A DNA stretch of 64,000 nucleotides from Halorientalis regularis. Lineage in GTDB: Archaea; Halobacteriota; Halobacteria; Halobacteriales; Haloarculaceae. Shown here piece by piece: positions 11,272 through 20,183 of this stretch. Location of the stretch: the NCBI RefSeq assembly GCF_023698535.1, contig NZ_JALJCL010000003.1:1-64000 (forward strand), written 5' to 3'. The stretch's first letter is position 1, and each line of letters starts with the position of its first letter. The translations under genes and the position numbers were made by a program. The notes under the pieces were generated by a model. That model worked only from the letters and a program-made list of their open reading frames with translations, did no database searches and was not told the origin of the DNA.

Positions 11272-13017
11272 CTAGCGCAGCGCGTCCAGGTCGAACTCGA
11301 ACGCCGCCACCGGCAGTTCGATGTCGTGTTCGACGATCACTTCGGGGTGGACCTCGCCGATGACACCGACGTCCTCGCCGTCGATTACGACGCTGGCCGT
11401 TCGACCGGAGATGAAGGTCGGATGTTCCGTGGCTGGCGTCTCCAGGTCCTTGTCGAACCCGTCCACGAGCGCCCGGAGCGCGGCCTTGGCGTCCTCGTAG
11501 GACGCGCCGGCGTGACAGAGCGCCGCGGCGACGGTCCGTCGTTCCGCGACGTTGGTGTTCTCGCGCTCGTCGACGTGCGCCGAGAACCCGACCTCCGCGA
11601 GATCCTGTGGGTACGCACGGTGCGTGTTGTTCTCCAGGACCATCATGATCGAGGGCAGTGCCCACGAGCGCACCATGGTGAAGTCCTCGCTGTAGGGCTG
11701 TTCGATGGTGACGGCCTCGCCGCCGCCGACGGCGTCACTGCCCTGGGAGACGTTCAGGCGCTCGTAATTTTGCTCCTCGTCGATCAGGTGGAAGTTCAGC
11801 AGGTCTTCGAAGCCCTGCCCGACCAGCCGGTCGCGGACGGCGTCTTCCAGCCGGGAGCGTTCGTGTCGACCGCCAACGGTCGACACGTCGGGGTAGCGCG
11901 GTTCGAGTTCGTTGAACCCGTAGGCCCGCCCCACGTCGTCGATCAGGTCGACCGGGTGGAGCACGTCGACCCGGTAGGGCGGGACCTCGACCCGGTAGGC
12001 CGCCGTGCCGTCGTCGGTCTCGGTGGGTTCGGCGTCCATCCCGGCCCGCTCGATCAGGTCGACCACGTCCCGTTCGTCCAGGTCGACGCCGAGCATCGTC
12101 TCGATGTCGCCGTGGGCGACGGTCTTTTCCTTGGTCACCAGATCCGGCCGGATCAGTTCGCGCCCGGCGTCGGGCGTCACGGGTGCGTCGTCGGTGTACT
12201 CGACGTCGACCTCCTCGACTTTCCCGCCGCGGGCGTCGAGGGCGTAGCAGACGATGTTCAACATCCTGTCGACCGTCCACTGGTCGGTGCCGGTCATCTC
12301 GATGAACAGATCACGGGAATCGGCCGAGACCTCCGTCCGACGGCCGTTGACCACCGGCGGGAACGAGAACAGCCCGATCTCGTCGTAGATCGCAGGCATC
12401 GACGCGTAGTCGGCCACGAGGTCGGCGTACTCCTGACCGATGTGGTGGACCTCCAGCACTTCCCGCAGTGTGAGTTCCTGATCGCCCTCCAGGGGCACCA
12501 TCGTCTCCTCGTCGGCGTCGACGCCGGTGTAGGTGATCGACTTCGCGCTGTCGTCGTCGTCCTTCAGCGTCTCGCCTTTCAGCATCGTCAGGTCGTGGAC
12601 GCCGATGGCGCCCTTCGCGCGCTGGCGGCCCATCGTCGCGTGGAGCTTCTCCTGCAGCTGGATCAGCGAGTCCAGCGCGGCGTCGTCCATGTCCAGCCCG
12701 CGGACGATAGCGCCCGTCACGTAGGGCCGGTCCTCGGGCACGTCCGCGACGCGGATGGTCCACTCGGCGTCGTTCGTGCTGGGGACGTACACCCCGCGGT
12801 CGTCGCCGTAGTGATAGCGCAGCGAGCGAGCGACGCCCTCGACGGAGAGCCGGTCCAGTCGGTCGGGCGCGAACTCCAGTTCGAACTCGCCGTCGTCGGT
12901 CTCGCCCTCGAACTCGAGGCCGAGGCCGAACAGGTCCTCTTTCAACTCTGCGTCGTCTTTTTCGTCGTGGCCGGTCAGGTACCGGAGTTCGTCGGGATCG
13001 ATTTCGACGGTTGGCAT
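11272..13017 (-). CDS. pheT: Phenylalanyl-tRNA synthetase beta subunit
   Basis: A 581-aa beta subunit of the (alpha-beta)2 PheRS in the short archaeal form. N-terminal MPTVEIDPDELRYLTGHDEKDD, B3/B4 editing-region blocks (ATMGRQRAKGAIGVHDL, MPAIYDEIGLFSFPPVVNG) and the B5 and catalytic-like region (VEVPPYRVDVLHPVDLIDDV, AYGFNELEP) are visible. The ATG at 13015-13017 overlaps the pheS stop by one base (TGATG), a typical coupled start. A longer upstream frame only shadows pheS. The C-terminus FDLDALR has a diverged duplicate 122 bp downstream. Confidence 0.95.
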   Translation of the reverse strand: MPTVEIDPDELRYLTGHDEKDDAELKEDLFGLGLEFEGETDDGEFELEFAPDRLDRLSVEGVARSLRYHYGDDRGVYVPSTNDAEWTIRVADVPEDRPYVTGAIVRGLDMDDAALDSLIQLQEKLHATMGRQRAKGAIGVHDLTMLKGETLKDDDDSAKSITYTGVDADEETMVPLEGDQELTLREVLEVHHIGQEYADLVADYASMPAIYDEIGLFSFPPVVNGRRTEVSADSRDLFIEMTGTDQWTVDRMLNIVCYALDARGGKVEEVDVEYTDDAPVTPDAGRELIRPDLVTKEKTVAHGDIETMLGVDLDERDVVDLIERAGMDAEPTETDDGTAAYRVEVPPYRVDVLHPVDLIDDVGRAYGFNELEPRYPDVSTVGGRHERSRLEDAVRDRLVGQGFEDLLNFHLIDEEQNYERLNVSQGSDAVGGGEAVTIEQPYSEDFTMVRSWALPSIMMVLENNTHRAYPQDLAEVGFSAHVDERENTNVAERRTVAAALCHAGASYEDAKAALRALVDGFDKDLETPATEHPTFISGRTASVVIDGEDVGVIGEVHPEVIVEHDIELPVAAFEFDLDALR

Positions 13018-14528
13018 CAGTATGTCACCTCCTCTTCGCGCAGGAATTCGAGATCGACCAGCGTGCCGTGCACGTCGCGGATGTCCTCCGCGCCAGTGGC
13101 GAGCATGAACAGCCGTTCCAGCGCCAGTCCCCACGCCATCACGTCGCAGTCGACGCCGAGGGGGTCCAGCATCTCCGGCCGGAAGATCCCCGAGTTGCCG
13201 ATCTCGATCATCTCGCCCGTCTCGGGGTGGCGACCGAAGAGCTCGAAGCTCGGTTCGGTGTAGGGGTTGTAGTGGGGCTTGAACTCGATGTCCGTGATCC
13301 CGAACTGCTCGTAGAACTCGGTGAACGTCCCCATCAGGTCACGCACCGAGAGGTCCTCGGCCATCACCCAGCCCTCGATCTGGAAGAACTCCAGCAGGTG
13401 GGTCGCGTCCAGCGTGTCGTTGCGGTAGGCCTTCTCGATGGAGAAGAACCGCTGGGGCGGCTCCAGGTCGCCCATCGCCTCGCCCGAGAGGTGCCGGGCG
13501 GTGAGCGAGGTGGTGTGGCCCCGCAGGGCCAGCGCCTTCGCGAAGTCCAGGTCCCACGGCGAGTGATACCCCTCGCCGTCCGGGCCGACACCCTCGCGGT
13601 GGGCCGACTCGACGGCGTCGGCGAGGCCCGTGGGGAGTTCGTCGATGGACTCTGGCGTATCGAGCGCGAACCGGTCCCAGTGGTTGCGCGCCGGGTGGTC
13701 CTGTGGCATGAACAGGCAGTCGTTGATCCAGAAGTCGGCGTCGACGTGTGGCCCCTGCATCTCCTGGAAGCCCATCCCCACCAGCGCGTCCGTGACGCGT
13801 TCGGCCATCTCCCGGAGCGCGTGCTTGCGGCCGGGGACGACCCGCTCGGCGTCGGCTTCGACGTTGTACTCGGCGAACTCGACGCTCTCCCACTCGCCGC
13901 TGGTGAGCATCTCGGAGGTGACCTGGCCGACGGTCTCGGCCGTCTCGATGCCGGCCATCAACTCCGTGACACCGTCGTCGGTGAGCGTCACCGAGCGGAC
14001 GACGGTCTCAGTCTGCTCGATCAGCCCGCGGTTGTCCAGGTCCTCGAGTGCCGTCTCGCGCGCGTACGCGCCGGCACCCTCCGCGAGAGCGTCAAGGGCC
14101 GTCGCCTCCTCGTCGGCGTCGGGGTCGGCCTCGGGGTCGGCGGAGATCTCGCCGCTGTCGATCTCACCGTACCCCTTCCGGGCGTAGTTCGACAGCGCGA
14201 TGTCGACGGCGTCGCCCGCCAGTCCGGACGCGCCGATGACCTGGCCCATCTGGACGGGGTCTTCGTCTGCTCCCGCGTCGACGGCGGCCTCGTAGAGGCG
14301 GAGTTCGGGCAGGCCCGCCTCGACGTAGCGCTCGGCCTCCTCGGTCAGTTCCACGTCGCTAGTGGTGCGTTCGGTCACCTCCAGCAGGCCCGCGTCGTCG
14401 AGTTCGAAGGCCGCTCGCGTGGCGGCCTCCGGTTTGAGGTCGGCGGCCTCGGCGATGCGGTCGATGGTTCGTTGCTCGTCTGCGCTCGCGGCCTCCAACA
14501 CCGCGACCTGTGCCTGTGGCAGTTTCAT
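13017..14528 (-). CDS. pheS: Phenylalanyl-tRNA synthetase alpha subunit
   Basis: A 503-aa catalytic subunit of PheRS. The N-terminal third contains winged-helix DNA-binding-like folds (residues about 1-90). The class II core has FQEMQGPHVDADFWINDCLFMPQDHPAR, then RNDTLDATHLLEFFQIEGW and motif 3-like WGLALERLFML near the C-terminus. It charges tRNA-Phe together with PheT, to which it is translationally coupled. The ATG at 14528 is the first in frame. Confidence 0.96.
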   Translation of the reverse strand: MKLPQAQVAVLEAASADEQRTIDRIAEAADLKPEAATRAAFELDDAGLLEVTERTTSDVELTEEAERYVEAGLPELRLYEAAVDAGADEDPVQMGQVIGASGLAGDAVDIALSNYARKGYGEIDSGEISADPEADPDADEEATALDALAEGAGAYARETALEDLDNRGLIEQTETVVRSVTLTDDGVTELMAGIETAETVGQVTSEMLTSGEWESVEFAEYNVEADAERVVPGRKHALREMAERVTDALVGMGFQEMQGPHVDADFWINDCLFMPQDHPARNHWDRFALDTPESIDELPTGLADAVESAHREGVGPDGEGYHSPWDLDFAKALALRGHTTSLTARHLSGEAMGDLEPPQRFFSIEKAYRNDTLDATHLLEFFQIEGWVMAEDLSVRDLMGTFTEFYEQFGITDIEFKPHYNPYTEPSFELFGRHPETGEMIEIGNSGIFRPEMLDPLGVDCDVMAWGLALERLFMLATGAEDIRDVHGTLVDLEFLREEEVTY

Positions 14529-14827
14529 GCGTGGATAGTCGTTGTTACGTACCGCGCGGGTCGGTCAGTTAACGGTTCTCACTCGCGGCTCGCGGCTCGC
14601 GTGTGACCGGTTTCGCTCGGCCCGGCGAGTTCCCCCGCCGCCCGAACTCCGCCGGACTCAGACGGCAAAAAAGAAGTCGAACCCCGCTCTCGGGACTCCC
14701 TGGCGCACGACCGACCGGCAATGGGGTTCGGATGCCATGTGCGAACGATTGTGAGAGGACGGCAAAAACGTACCGTTGTCGCCCGCGAGCGCAAGACCTA
14801 TTGGCCAATCTGTAGCCACAGTCACAC
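14529..14827. other. Divergent intergenic region upstream of pheS
   Basis: About 300 bp between divergent genes. The minus strand has a CCGTTAACTG patch near 14566-14575 that could serve as the pheS TATA region. No RNA gene or leader-peptide gene is recognised. Confidence 0.5.
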
Positions 14828-15253
14828 ATGGGAGATCGAGATTCACGGGACCGGAACCGAGATACCGTCGTCGACCTGCTGTCGGCGGCGATGCCGCTGG
14901 CCGACCCGACGCCGCTGACCGACGTGGCCATCGAACTGCAGGACGGACTGGCGGACTTCGGACTGGGGCCGTCGGCCATCGAGCGCGTCCTCGACGGCAC
15001 CAGCCTCCCCGAGGCCGGCGAACTCGACGTGACGAGGGTCACGCAACCGGACGCAGGCATCGCGGAGGACCAGGCCGACGCCGTCGTCGACGCTGGCGGG
15101 CAGGCCGCCGAGGTGATGATCGAGGGCAGCGGCGAGGCGGCGAAAGTCCTCGTCGACACCGGCGGTGACGTAGTCGAGATTACCACCGAAGGCGGCGAGG
15201 TCGCCGCCGAGGCGACCGCGGAGTTGCTCGTCGCCGCGCTCGACGGCGTGTGA
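14828..15253 (+). CDS. Haloarchaeal hypothetical protein
   Basis: A 141-aa acidic protein without a recognised domain. The first 15 residues are charged (MGDRDSRDRNRDT). The second half is a Gly/Ala/Val-rich series (VVDAGGQAAEVMIEGSGEAA) that could form short strands separated by turns. No signal peptide or membrane segment is seen. Codon use is typical of the chromosome, which supports it as a real gene. It converges on trpS with only 3 bp between stops. Function unknown. Confidence 0.7.
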   Translation: MGDRDSRDRNRDTVVDLLSAAMPLADPTPLTDVAIELQDGLADFGLGPSAIERVLDGTSLPEAGELDVTRVTQPDAGIAEDQADAVVDAGGQAAEVMIEGSGEAAKVLVDTGGDVVEITTEGGEVAAEATAELLVAALDGV

Positions 15254-15256
15254 AAG

Positions 15257-16861
15257 TCAGTCGCCGCTCGCTCGCTTCCGATCCGAATCGAACTCGAAGT
15301 CCAACTCGTCCAGTTTCGCCTCCCACTCCTCGCGTTTCTCCTGGTGGTCTTCGAGGAACTCCGCCATCAGCTCGGCGGCCTGCTCTTTGCACCCGCCACA
15401 GAGGCGTTCGCCGCCGACACACTCCTCGTAGACCTCCTTGGCGAACTCGTCGTCGTCACCCGAGAGGAGGTAGGCGTACAGTTCGTAGACCGGGCACTCG
15501 TCGGCCTTCCCGCCTTTCTCGCGCTGTTCCTCGGCGGTCTCCCGGCCACCCGTCGTCGCCGCCGTCACCTTGTCGTACCCCTCCTCGGGGTCGTCGAGCA
15601 GGCTGATGTGACTCGCCGGGATCGACGAGGACATCTTCCCGCCCGTGAGGCCGGTCATGAACCGGTGGTAGATCGAGGACGGCGGGACGAACCCGTAGCC
15701 GCCGTGGTCGACCTCGACCTGCCGGGCGAGTTCCTCGGCTTCGGCGTGATCCAGGTCGAACGCGTCGACGTGGGCTTCGTAGCGGCGTTTCTCCCCGTCG
15801 ATTTCCTCGACCAGTGCGTCGAAGGCCTCGTCGGTGGCGTTGCGGTCGAGGAAGCGGGTCCGGGGTCGGAGCGGCTCTTTGCCGGCGTTGTCGAGTTTCT
15901 CGACCGCCCCATTGCGGGCCTCGGTGGCGCTGGTCTCGTAGTCGGCCAGCCACTCACCGGCCTCGCCACACCGGGGCTGGTCGGGGTCCTCGGCGTACTC
16001 CTCGCGGTGGTCGTAGGCGATGGCGACCAGTTCCCGCTCGGTGTCGGTCAACTCGAAACTGGCGAACGCGTCGGTCACCTTGAAGTAGCGCATCCGGGTC
16101 GACAGGTCCCGCGCGAACCGCATGTGCGGGTCCTGGTCCGGCCCGACCGGGATGACCGTCGGTTTGGGCTCGTCAAGCTGGGGATAGAGGATGTCGGCCA
16201 TCTGGGTGACGACCGACTCCATGTGGGACACGTCGGTCTCTCCGTCGAAACCGTAGATGGCCTGGAACTCCGAGAAGTTCGCCTCGATCCCGAGTTCGAA
16301 GGCCAGGTCCTGCACCTTCCGGTTGGTGGACTGCCGGTAGAGGTCGCCCTCCTCGGGGTCGAACCCCAGCGCGAGCAGGCTCAGGATGTAGTTGCGCGTG
16401 TGTTCGTCGATCTCGTCCCAAGAGAGTCCGCGGGCGCTGTGGGCCTCGAGGTCCGCGATCAGGGCGTAGGCGTCCCCGCCCTGCTGTTGATGCCAGATGA
16501 TCTCGTCGAAGACCATCTTGTGGCCGATGTGGGGGTCGCCAGTCGGCATGAACCCCGAGAGGGCGGCCCAGGGGTCGTCGTTGCGCATGGCGCGAGCGAC
16601 GGGGCGGTAGTCGCGGTGGCCGAAGATCACGCCCCGGCGCATCAGGTAGTGGGGGTCGGGCACCTCGTCGAGCACCTCGTCGAACTGCTCGATGCCGAAC
16701 TCCTCGAACAGCTTGCGGTAGTCCGAAACCGTCGAGGAGCCCCACGGATCCAGCGCCACGTCGTCGGCTCCGGCCGCGCCGCCATCTGGTAGCGCCTGTT
16801 CGACTGCTGGCGCGTCGTCTCCGGTCGGTTCGTTCGTGTCGGTATCGGGTTCGTGTGTCAT
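15257..16861 (-). CDS. trpS: Tryptophanyl-tRNA synthetase
   Basis: A 534-aa class I synthetase that charges tRNA-Trp. The HIGH motif appears as PTGDPHIGHK and the KMSKS loop as GGKMSSSIPAS, both of the archaeal/eukaryotic TrpRS type. The C-terminus has a Cys pair (CVGGERLCGGCK) common in archaeal forms. The ATG at 16861 is preferred, with GGAG about 9 nt upstream; a GTG at 16894 would add 11 residues. endA lies a short way upstream on the same strand. Haloarchaeal tRNA-Trp is known to contain an intron that EndA removes, so this pairing is functionally sensible. Confidence 0.94.
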   Translation of the reverse strand: MTHEPDTDTNEPTGDDAPAVEQALPDGGAAGADDVALDPWGSSTVSDYRKLFEEFGIEQFDEVLDEVPDPHYLMRRGVIFGHRDYRPVARAMRNDDPWAALSGFMPTGDPHIGHKMVFDEIIWHQQQGGDAYALIADLEAHSARGLSWDEIDEHTRNYILSLLALGFDPEEGDLYRQSTNRKVQDLAFELGIEANFSEFQAIYGFDGETDVSHMESVVTQMADILYPQLDEPKPTVIPVGPDQDPHMRFARDLSTRMRYFKVTDAFASFELTDTERELVAIAYDHREEYAEDPDQPRCGEAGEWLADYETSATEARNGAVEKLDNAGKEPLRPRTRFLDRNATDEAFDALVEEIDGEKRRYEAHVDAFDLDHAEAEELARQVEVDHGGYGFVPPSSIYHRFMTGLTGGKMSSSIPASHISLLDDPEEGYDKVTAATTGGRETAEEQREKGGKADECPVYELYAYLLSGDDDEFAKEVYEECVGGERLCGGCKEQAAELMAEFLEDHQEKREEWEAKLDELDFEFDSDRKRASGD

Positions 16862-17087
16862 CTGTGTCGTCTCCGGTGTCTGTTTGTCGGGCACTCGAAA
16901 AGCGAAGGGAGCAACGCCACCGCGGCCGCCGTCACCGGGCGGCCGGAGTCGCGAGACTGTCCGCTTCCGAAGTTCGCCAGCGCCAGCGCCATCCGTCGGA
17001 AGCGGCCATCTTGGGTGAACGTAACCGCGAGCAGGTGTTTAACGGTTTTCAATCTCGGTGCCTGCGATGGCCCCGGACCGGTCACAG

Positions 17088-17657
17088 TCAGACCTGGTAC
17101 CCGAACCCGCCGAGGCGGTCGATCCGCTTCGGCACCCGCAGCAACGTGGCCGCGACGTGCTTCGGCCCGTCGCGCTGGCACGCCCCTTCCCGGTCGACAT
17201 CCTCGTACCGCAACTGGATTTCCGTCAGTGGTACCCGGTCCCCGTACTCGCCCCACTTGAGCCGTTGCAGATCCCACGTCCCGCACGCGTTCACGTCGTA
17301 CTGGTGGACGACGAGCGTCTCGCTGCCGAGGTCCGTCTCGTCGACGAACGCCCTGGCCGCGTCGCGACCGACCGTCGCCGACGGGAAGTCCAGCGCCGCC
17401 CGCTCGGTCTCGGCGGTCACGATCCAGTGGGTCGATCGGTGCTCGATCCGGTGATCGGCGACCGACGACCGAACCGCCGGCCCACCCGCCGGATTCCGGA
17501 CCGTCCGCGCCGCCGGCGAGTCCGTGCTGTTCGCTCAGGACCGTTCGGTGACTGTCGGTGTCGGCGTCCCGCCGCTATCCGACCCGAGACAGCCGCTCGC
17601 TCCGGTGAGAAGTGCCGTGAGACTACCCAGAACCTGCCGACGCGACGGTGCTTCCAT
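17088..17657 (-). pseudogene. Lipoprotein gene interrupted by in-frame TGA
   Basis: One reading frame carries an N-terminal Tat lipoprotein signal (SRRQVLGSLTALLTGASGC), then a short linker, then TGA at 17535-17537 (codon 41). It continues in the same frame without any shift for 148 more codons to a normal stop. The read-through part (STDSPAARTVRNPAGG, then DHRIEHRSTHWIVTAETERA) has good haloarchaeal codon character and runs into a compact acidic domain. So the gene is either a recent nonsense mutant, a sequencing error, or recoded at TGA. Haloarchaea are not known to use selenocysteine. It starts 50 bp after endA. Function unknown. Confidence 0.75.
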
Positions 17658-17707
17658 ACCGGAGGCAGACGTATCGGTCGAATGAACGTTGTGGTTGCGA
17701 AATCGGG

Positions 17708-18730
17708 TCAGGGTGTCAGCCGCTCGGCCGAGAGCCACGCGATCCCCGCGCCCGTAAGCGCGAACACCATCCGCTTGCGGACCCCGCCGGCCAGGCGCAC
17801 GTCCAGCGCGAGGTCCCGCGGCGCGAACCCGTGTCCATCGGGCACCACCCGGATCAGCAACTCCGAGTGACTGAGTTCCGACACCGACTCCACGTCCGCG
17901 TAAGTCCGAAAGTCCGCACCGAATTTATATCCCGTCTTGGGCACGACGCCGGCCGCCCGGAGCGCGGTGTAGACCCGGAGCCGGCGGTCGAACCGGTCGC
18001 CCTCGACGGTTCGGCCCCGCTCCAGCACCGCCTGCTCGTCGTCCCCGTCGGTCCCCAGCGCGAGCGCGCCCTGCCGGACGAGGTAGGCGGCCTCTACCAG
18101 CGAGAGCTGGAGCGTCTCGACGGTCTCGCCGTCGCGGTCCAGCGGCTGGCCGTAGAACCCCCGCTCGTAGATGTCGGCGGGCGGCTCCCAGAGCAGCACG
18201 CGGTCGTCCAGCAGCGAGCCCGGGGTGTCGGCGGGTGGCTCGTAGTCGGTCGACCCCGACACGTCGGGCCGGTCGGTTTCGAGGTAGGTGATCTCGCTCT
18301 CCTCGTCGACGACCGCCAGCACCACGTCGCCCAGGTCACTCGCGGGCACCGTCGCGCGCTCGCTGACGACGCGCACGCGGTAGGCCACCTGGTCGTCCCA
18401 GGGCCCCTTTCCGCGAGGGTAGACCACCAGGTCGGCGGTCCCGTGGTCGGCCACCCAGTCGGCACCGGTCGGAGAGAGGTAGAAACCCCGATCCCGGAGG
18501 TCCTTGTACACCAGAAAGTGTAGGTCCGGGCAGGCCGCCGAGGCGAGAAACTTCCGGAAGCCCATCCCGTCGACCGATTCGAGGTCCCCGCGGTAGAGGA
18601 GGTGGGCGGCCTCGACTGGTGCGAGGCGAACCCCCTCGCCGTCGGGGTCACCGTAGCCGCGAGCGTCGTGGAACTGCTCGCGGGCCTGGCGACCGGCGCG
18701 AACCACGCCCGAAGACAGCGTCGCGTCCAT
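17708..18730 (-). CDS. endA: tRNA-splicing endonuclease
   Basis: A 340-aa tandem-repeat form in which a degenerate N-terminal half and a catalytic C-terminal half are fused, as usual in haloarchaea. It cuts bulge-helix-bulge structures in pre-tRNA and pre-rRNA. The catalytic triad is visible in the C-terminal half: Tyr in TGYKFGADFRTY, His in LSHSELLIRVV and Lys in GGVRKRMVF. The N-terminal half retains FLVYKDLRDRGFYLSP without the full triad. Both a trpS gene and a 16S BHB substrate occur in this window. Confidence 0.96.
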   Translation of the reverse strand: MDATLSSGVVRAGRQAREQFHDARGYGDPDGEGVRLAPVEAAHLLYRGDLESVDGMGFRKFLASAACPDLHFLVYKDLRDRGFYLSPTGADWVADHGTADLVVYPRGKGPWDDQVAYRVRVVSERATVPASDLGDVVLAVVDEESEITYLETDRPDVSGSTDYEPPADTPGSLLDDRVLLWEPPADIYERGFYGQPLDRDGETVETLQLSLVEAAYLVRQGALALGTDGDDEQAVLERGRTVEGDRFDRRLRVYTALRAAGVVPKTGYKFGADFRTYADVESVSELSHSELLIRVVPDGHGFAPRDLALDVRLAGGVRKRMVFALTGAGIAWLSAERLTP

Positions 18731-18781
18731 ACCGCCACTCGCCCACGCGCGGACAAAGCCCCCACGGTCTCGACGGCGCGG

Positions 18782-19525
18782 TCACGACGGGGTCGCCGCT
18801 TCTCGCCCCGCTTCCTCACACCCGCTGTCCAGACACCGGTTCCCGCCCGCCGTCTCGAAGACCGGCAGGCCACAGGCACACTCGTCGACGACGGTGCCGG
18901 TCGGGATGCCCCACCCAGTCTCGCAGTCGGGATAGTGCTCACAGCCCGCGAGGAGGCCGCCCCGCCGGAGAATCCGGAGGTCGCCGTCGCAGTTCGGACA
19001 GTCCCACTCGCGGTCGAAAGCGTTCCGGACCGCCTCGTCCAACGACTCGCACTCCCTGTCGATGCAGACTTCGAACGCGCGCCCGCGCCGGACGCGCATC
19101 CGCGGACACCCGCAGTCACAGTCGGCGGCCTCGGTCAGTATCGTCGCGTCCCGCGGGAACCCGTACGCCGTCCGACAGCCGAGACAGGATACCGCCCCGT
19201 CGTCCCGGACGAGGCGGCCGTCACAGTCCGGGCACTCGCCGACCGGGATGCCGACCTCGGCGAGGGGGTAGCTGTCGTCGCCGTAGGTCTCGTGGACCTC
19301 GACGCGGAGAAACTGGTCGCCGTCGGTGGCGGTGAGGACGCCGTCCGCGACGGTCACGGTCTCGGCGCGGGTGAGCCACGCCACCGGCTGGTAGCCCGCG
19401 GCGTCGTGGACCAGTACGGTGTCGTCGGGCTTGCGGAGGACGATCACGTCACCACGACGGTCGTCGGGTTCGGTGTCGTCGCGGATGGTACACTCGCCGG
19501 CCAGCACGCGGGTTGCCTCGTGCAT
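18782..19525 (-). CDS. NucS-like N-domain plus zinc ribbons
   Basis: A 247-aa protein. Residues about 1-105 resemble the N-terminal DNA-binding region of NucS/DUF91 endonucleases (VLVHDAAGYQPVAWLTR). Several Cys clusters follow: CPDCDGRLVRDDGAVSCLGC, a CDCGCP segment, then a topoisomerase-type C4 zinc finger (CPNCDGDLRI ... GCEHYPDCETGWGIP) and a final CACGLPVFE...C. No RecB-like nuclease motif is present, so it is likely a DNA-binding protein rather than an enzyme. The ATG at 19525 is chosen because the upstream extension is low-complexity Pro/Arg. It is just upstream of endA on the same strand. Confidence 0.7.
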   Translation of the reverse strand: MHEATRVLAGECTIRDDTEPDDRRGDVIVLRKPDDTVLVHDAAGYQPVAWLTRAETVTVADGVLTATDGDQFLRVEVHETYGDDSYPLAEVGIPVGECPDCDGRLVRDDGAVSCLGCRTAYGFPRDATILTEAADCDCGCPRMRVRRGRAFEVCIDRECESLDEAVRNAFDREWDCPNCDGDLRILRRGGLLAGCEHYPDCETGWGIPTGTVVDECACGLPVFETAGGNRCLDSGCEEAGREAATPS

Positions 19526-19726
19526 ACCCCGGGCTGGTCGGGGTTTCGTATTTAAACGTCCGGGCGGGCAGACGCGTCGGTGGGAGAGACGGGTCGAGTC
19601 CGAGGCCCGATCCGGAGGGGGGAAGTGGGAGTGGTCCCGTCGGCGTCGGCGTCGGCGGAGACGGGTGGAGGGCGGTTGAGACGGATGCGGGGACCGTGGG
19701 GCAGGCGAGCCCACGCGTCCACGGCG

Positions 19727-19969
19727 TCAGTCGCGGTTGTAGTTCCGACCCAGGACCGCGCCGGCGAGGTTCGCGACGACGAGCGCCGCGAACAGCGGGA
19801 GGGACTCGCCAGCCAGTCCCGAAACCATCATCGGGACCAACACGAACGGGAGGACGACCGCGCTCCAGAAGGCCAGACACCGCACCGGGGCCAGGAGTTT
19901 GCGGCCGGCATCTTTGCGGGCGGTCCAGTCGGCGACGCCGTCGAACGTGGAAGTCGATTGCGTGGACAT
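19727..19969 (-). CDS. Small two-helix membrane protein
   Basis: An 80-aa protein with a charged N-terminal third (FDGVADWTARKDAGRK) and two hydrophobic helices (about 36-56, LAFWSAVVLPFVLVPMMV, and 60-75). A TATA-like TTATATGC on the minus strand near 20012-20018 predicts a start site about 15 nt upstream of the ATG at 19969. A longer frame upstream lacks coding character. Function unknown. Confidence 0.65.
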   Translation of the reverse strand: MSTQSTSTFDGVADWTARKDAGRKLLAPVRCLAFWSAVVLPFVLVPMMVSGLAGESLPLFAALVVANLAGAVLGRNYNRD

Positions 19970-20183
19970 CGTGGGTCTCCCTGCACTCACCCCTTGGACG
20001 GACACCTGCATATAACGGGTCGACGCTTGCCGAGAATTCGCCTCGTTTTTGCGAGTTTGCGGTCCTTCAGTCACGTTTTACCACCTATCGATCGCCGTTC
20101 GTACGGCTCGCTAACGTTTTAGGACGTGTCTGGATATCTTTAGAGGTTTTATCGACGTTTTTGCGCCCGTTTCGATGATCCAG

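Noticed and set aside
11092-13263. A 723-codon plus-strand frame over pheT
   Set aside because: It is antisense to pheT, which has full PheRS beta motifs and is coupled to pheS.
17535-17537. TGA as a selenocysteine codon
   Set aside because: Haloarchaea are not known to have the selenocysteine machinery and I recognised no SECIS-like structure. Nonsense mutation or sequencing error is more likely.
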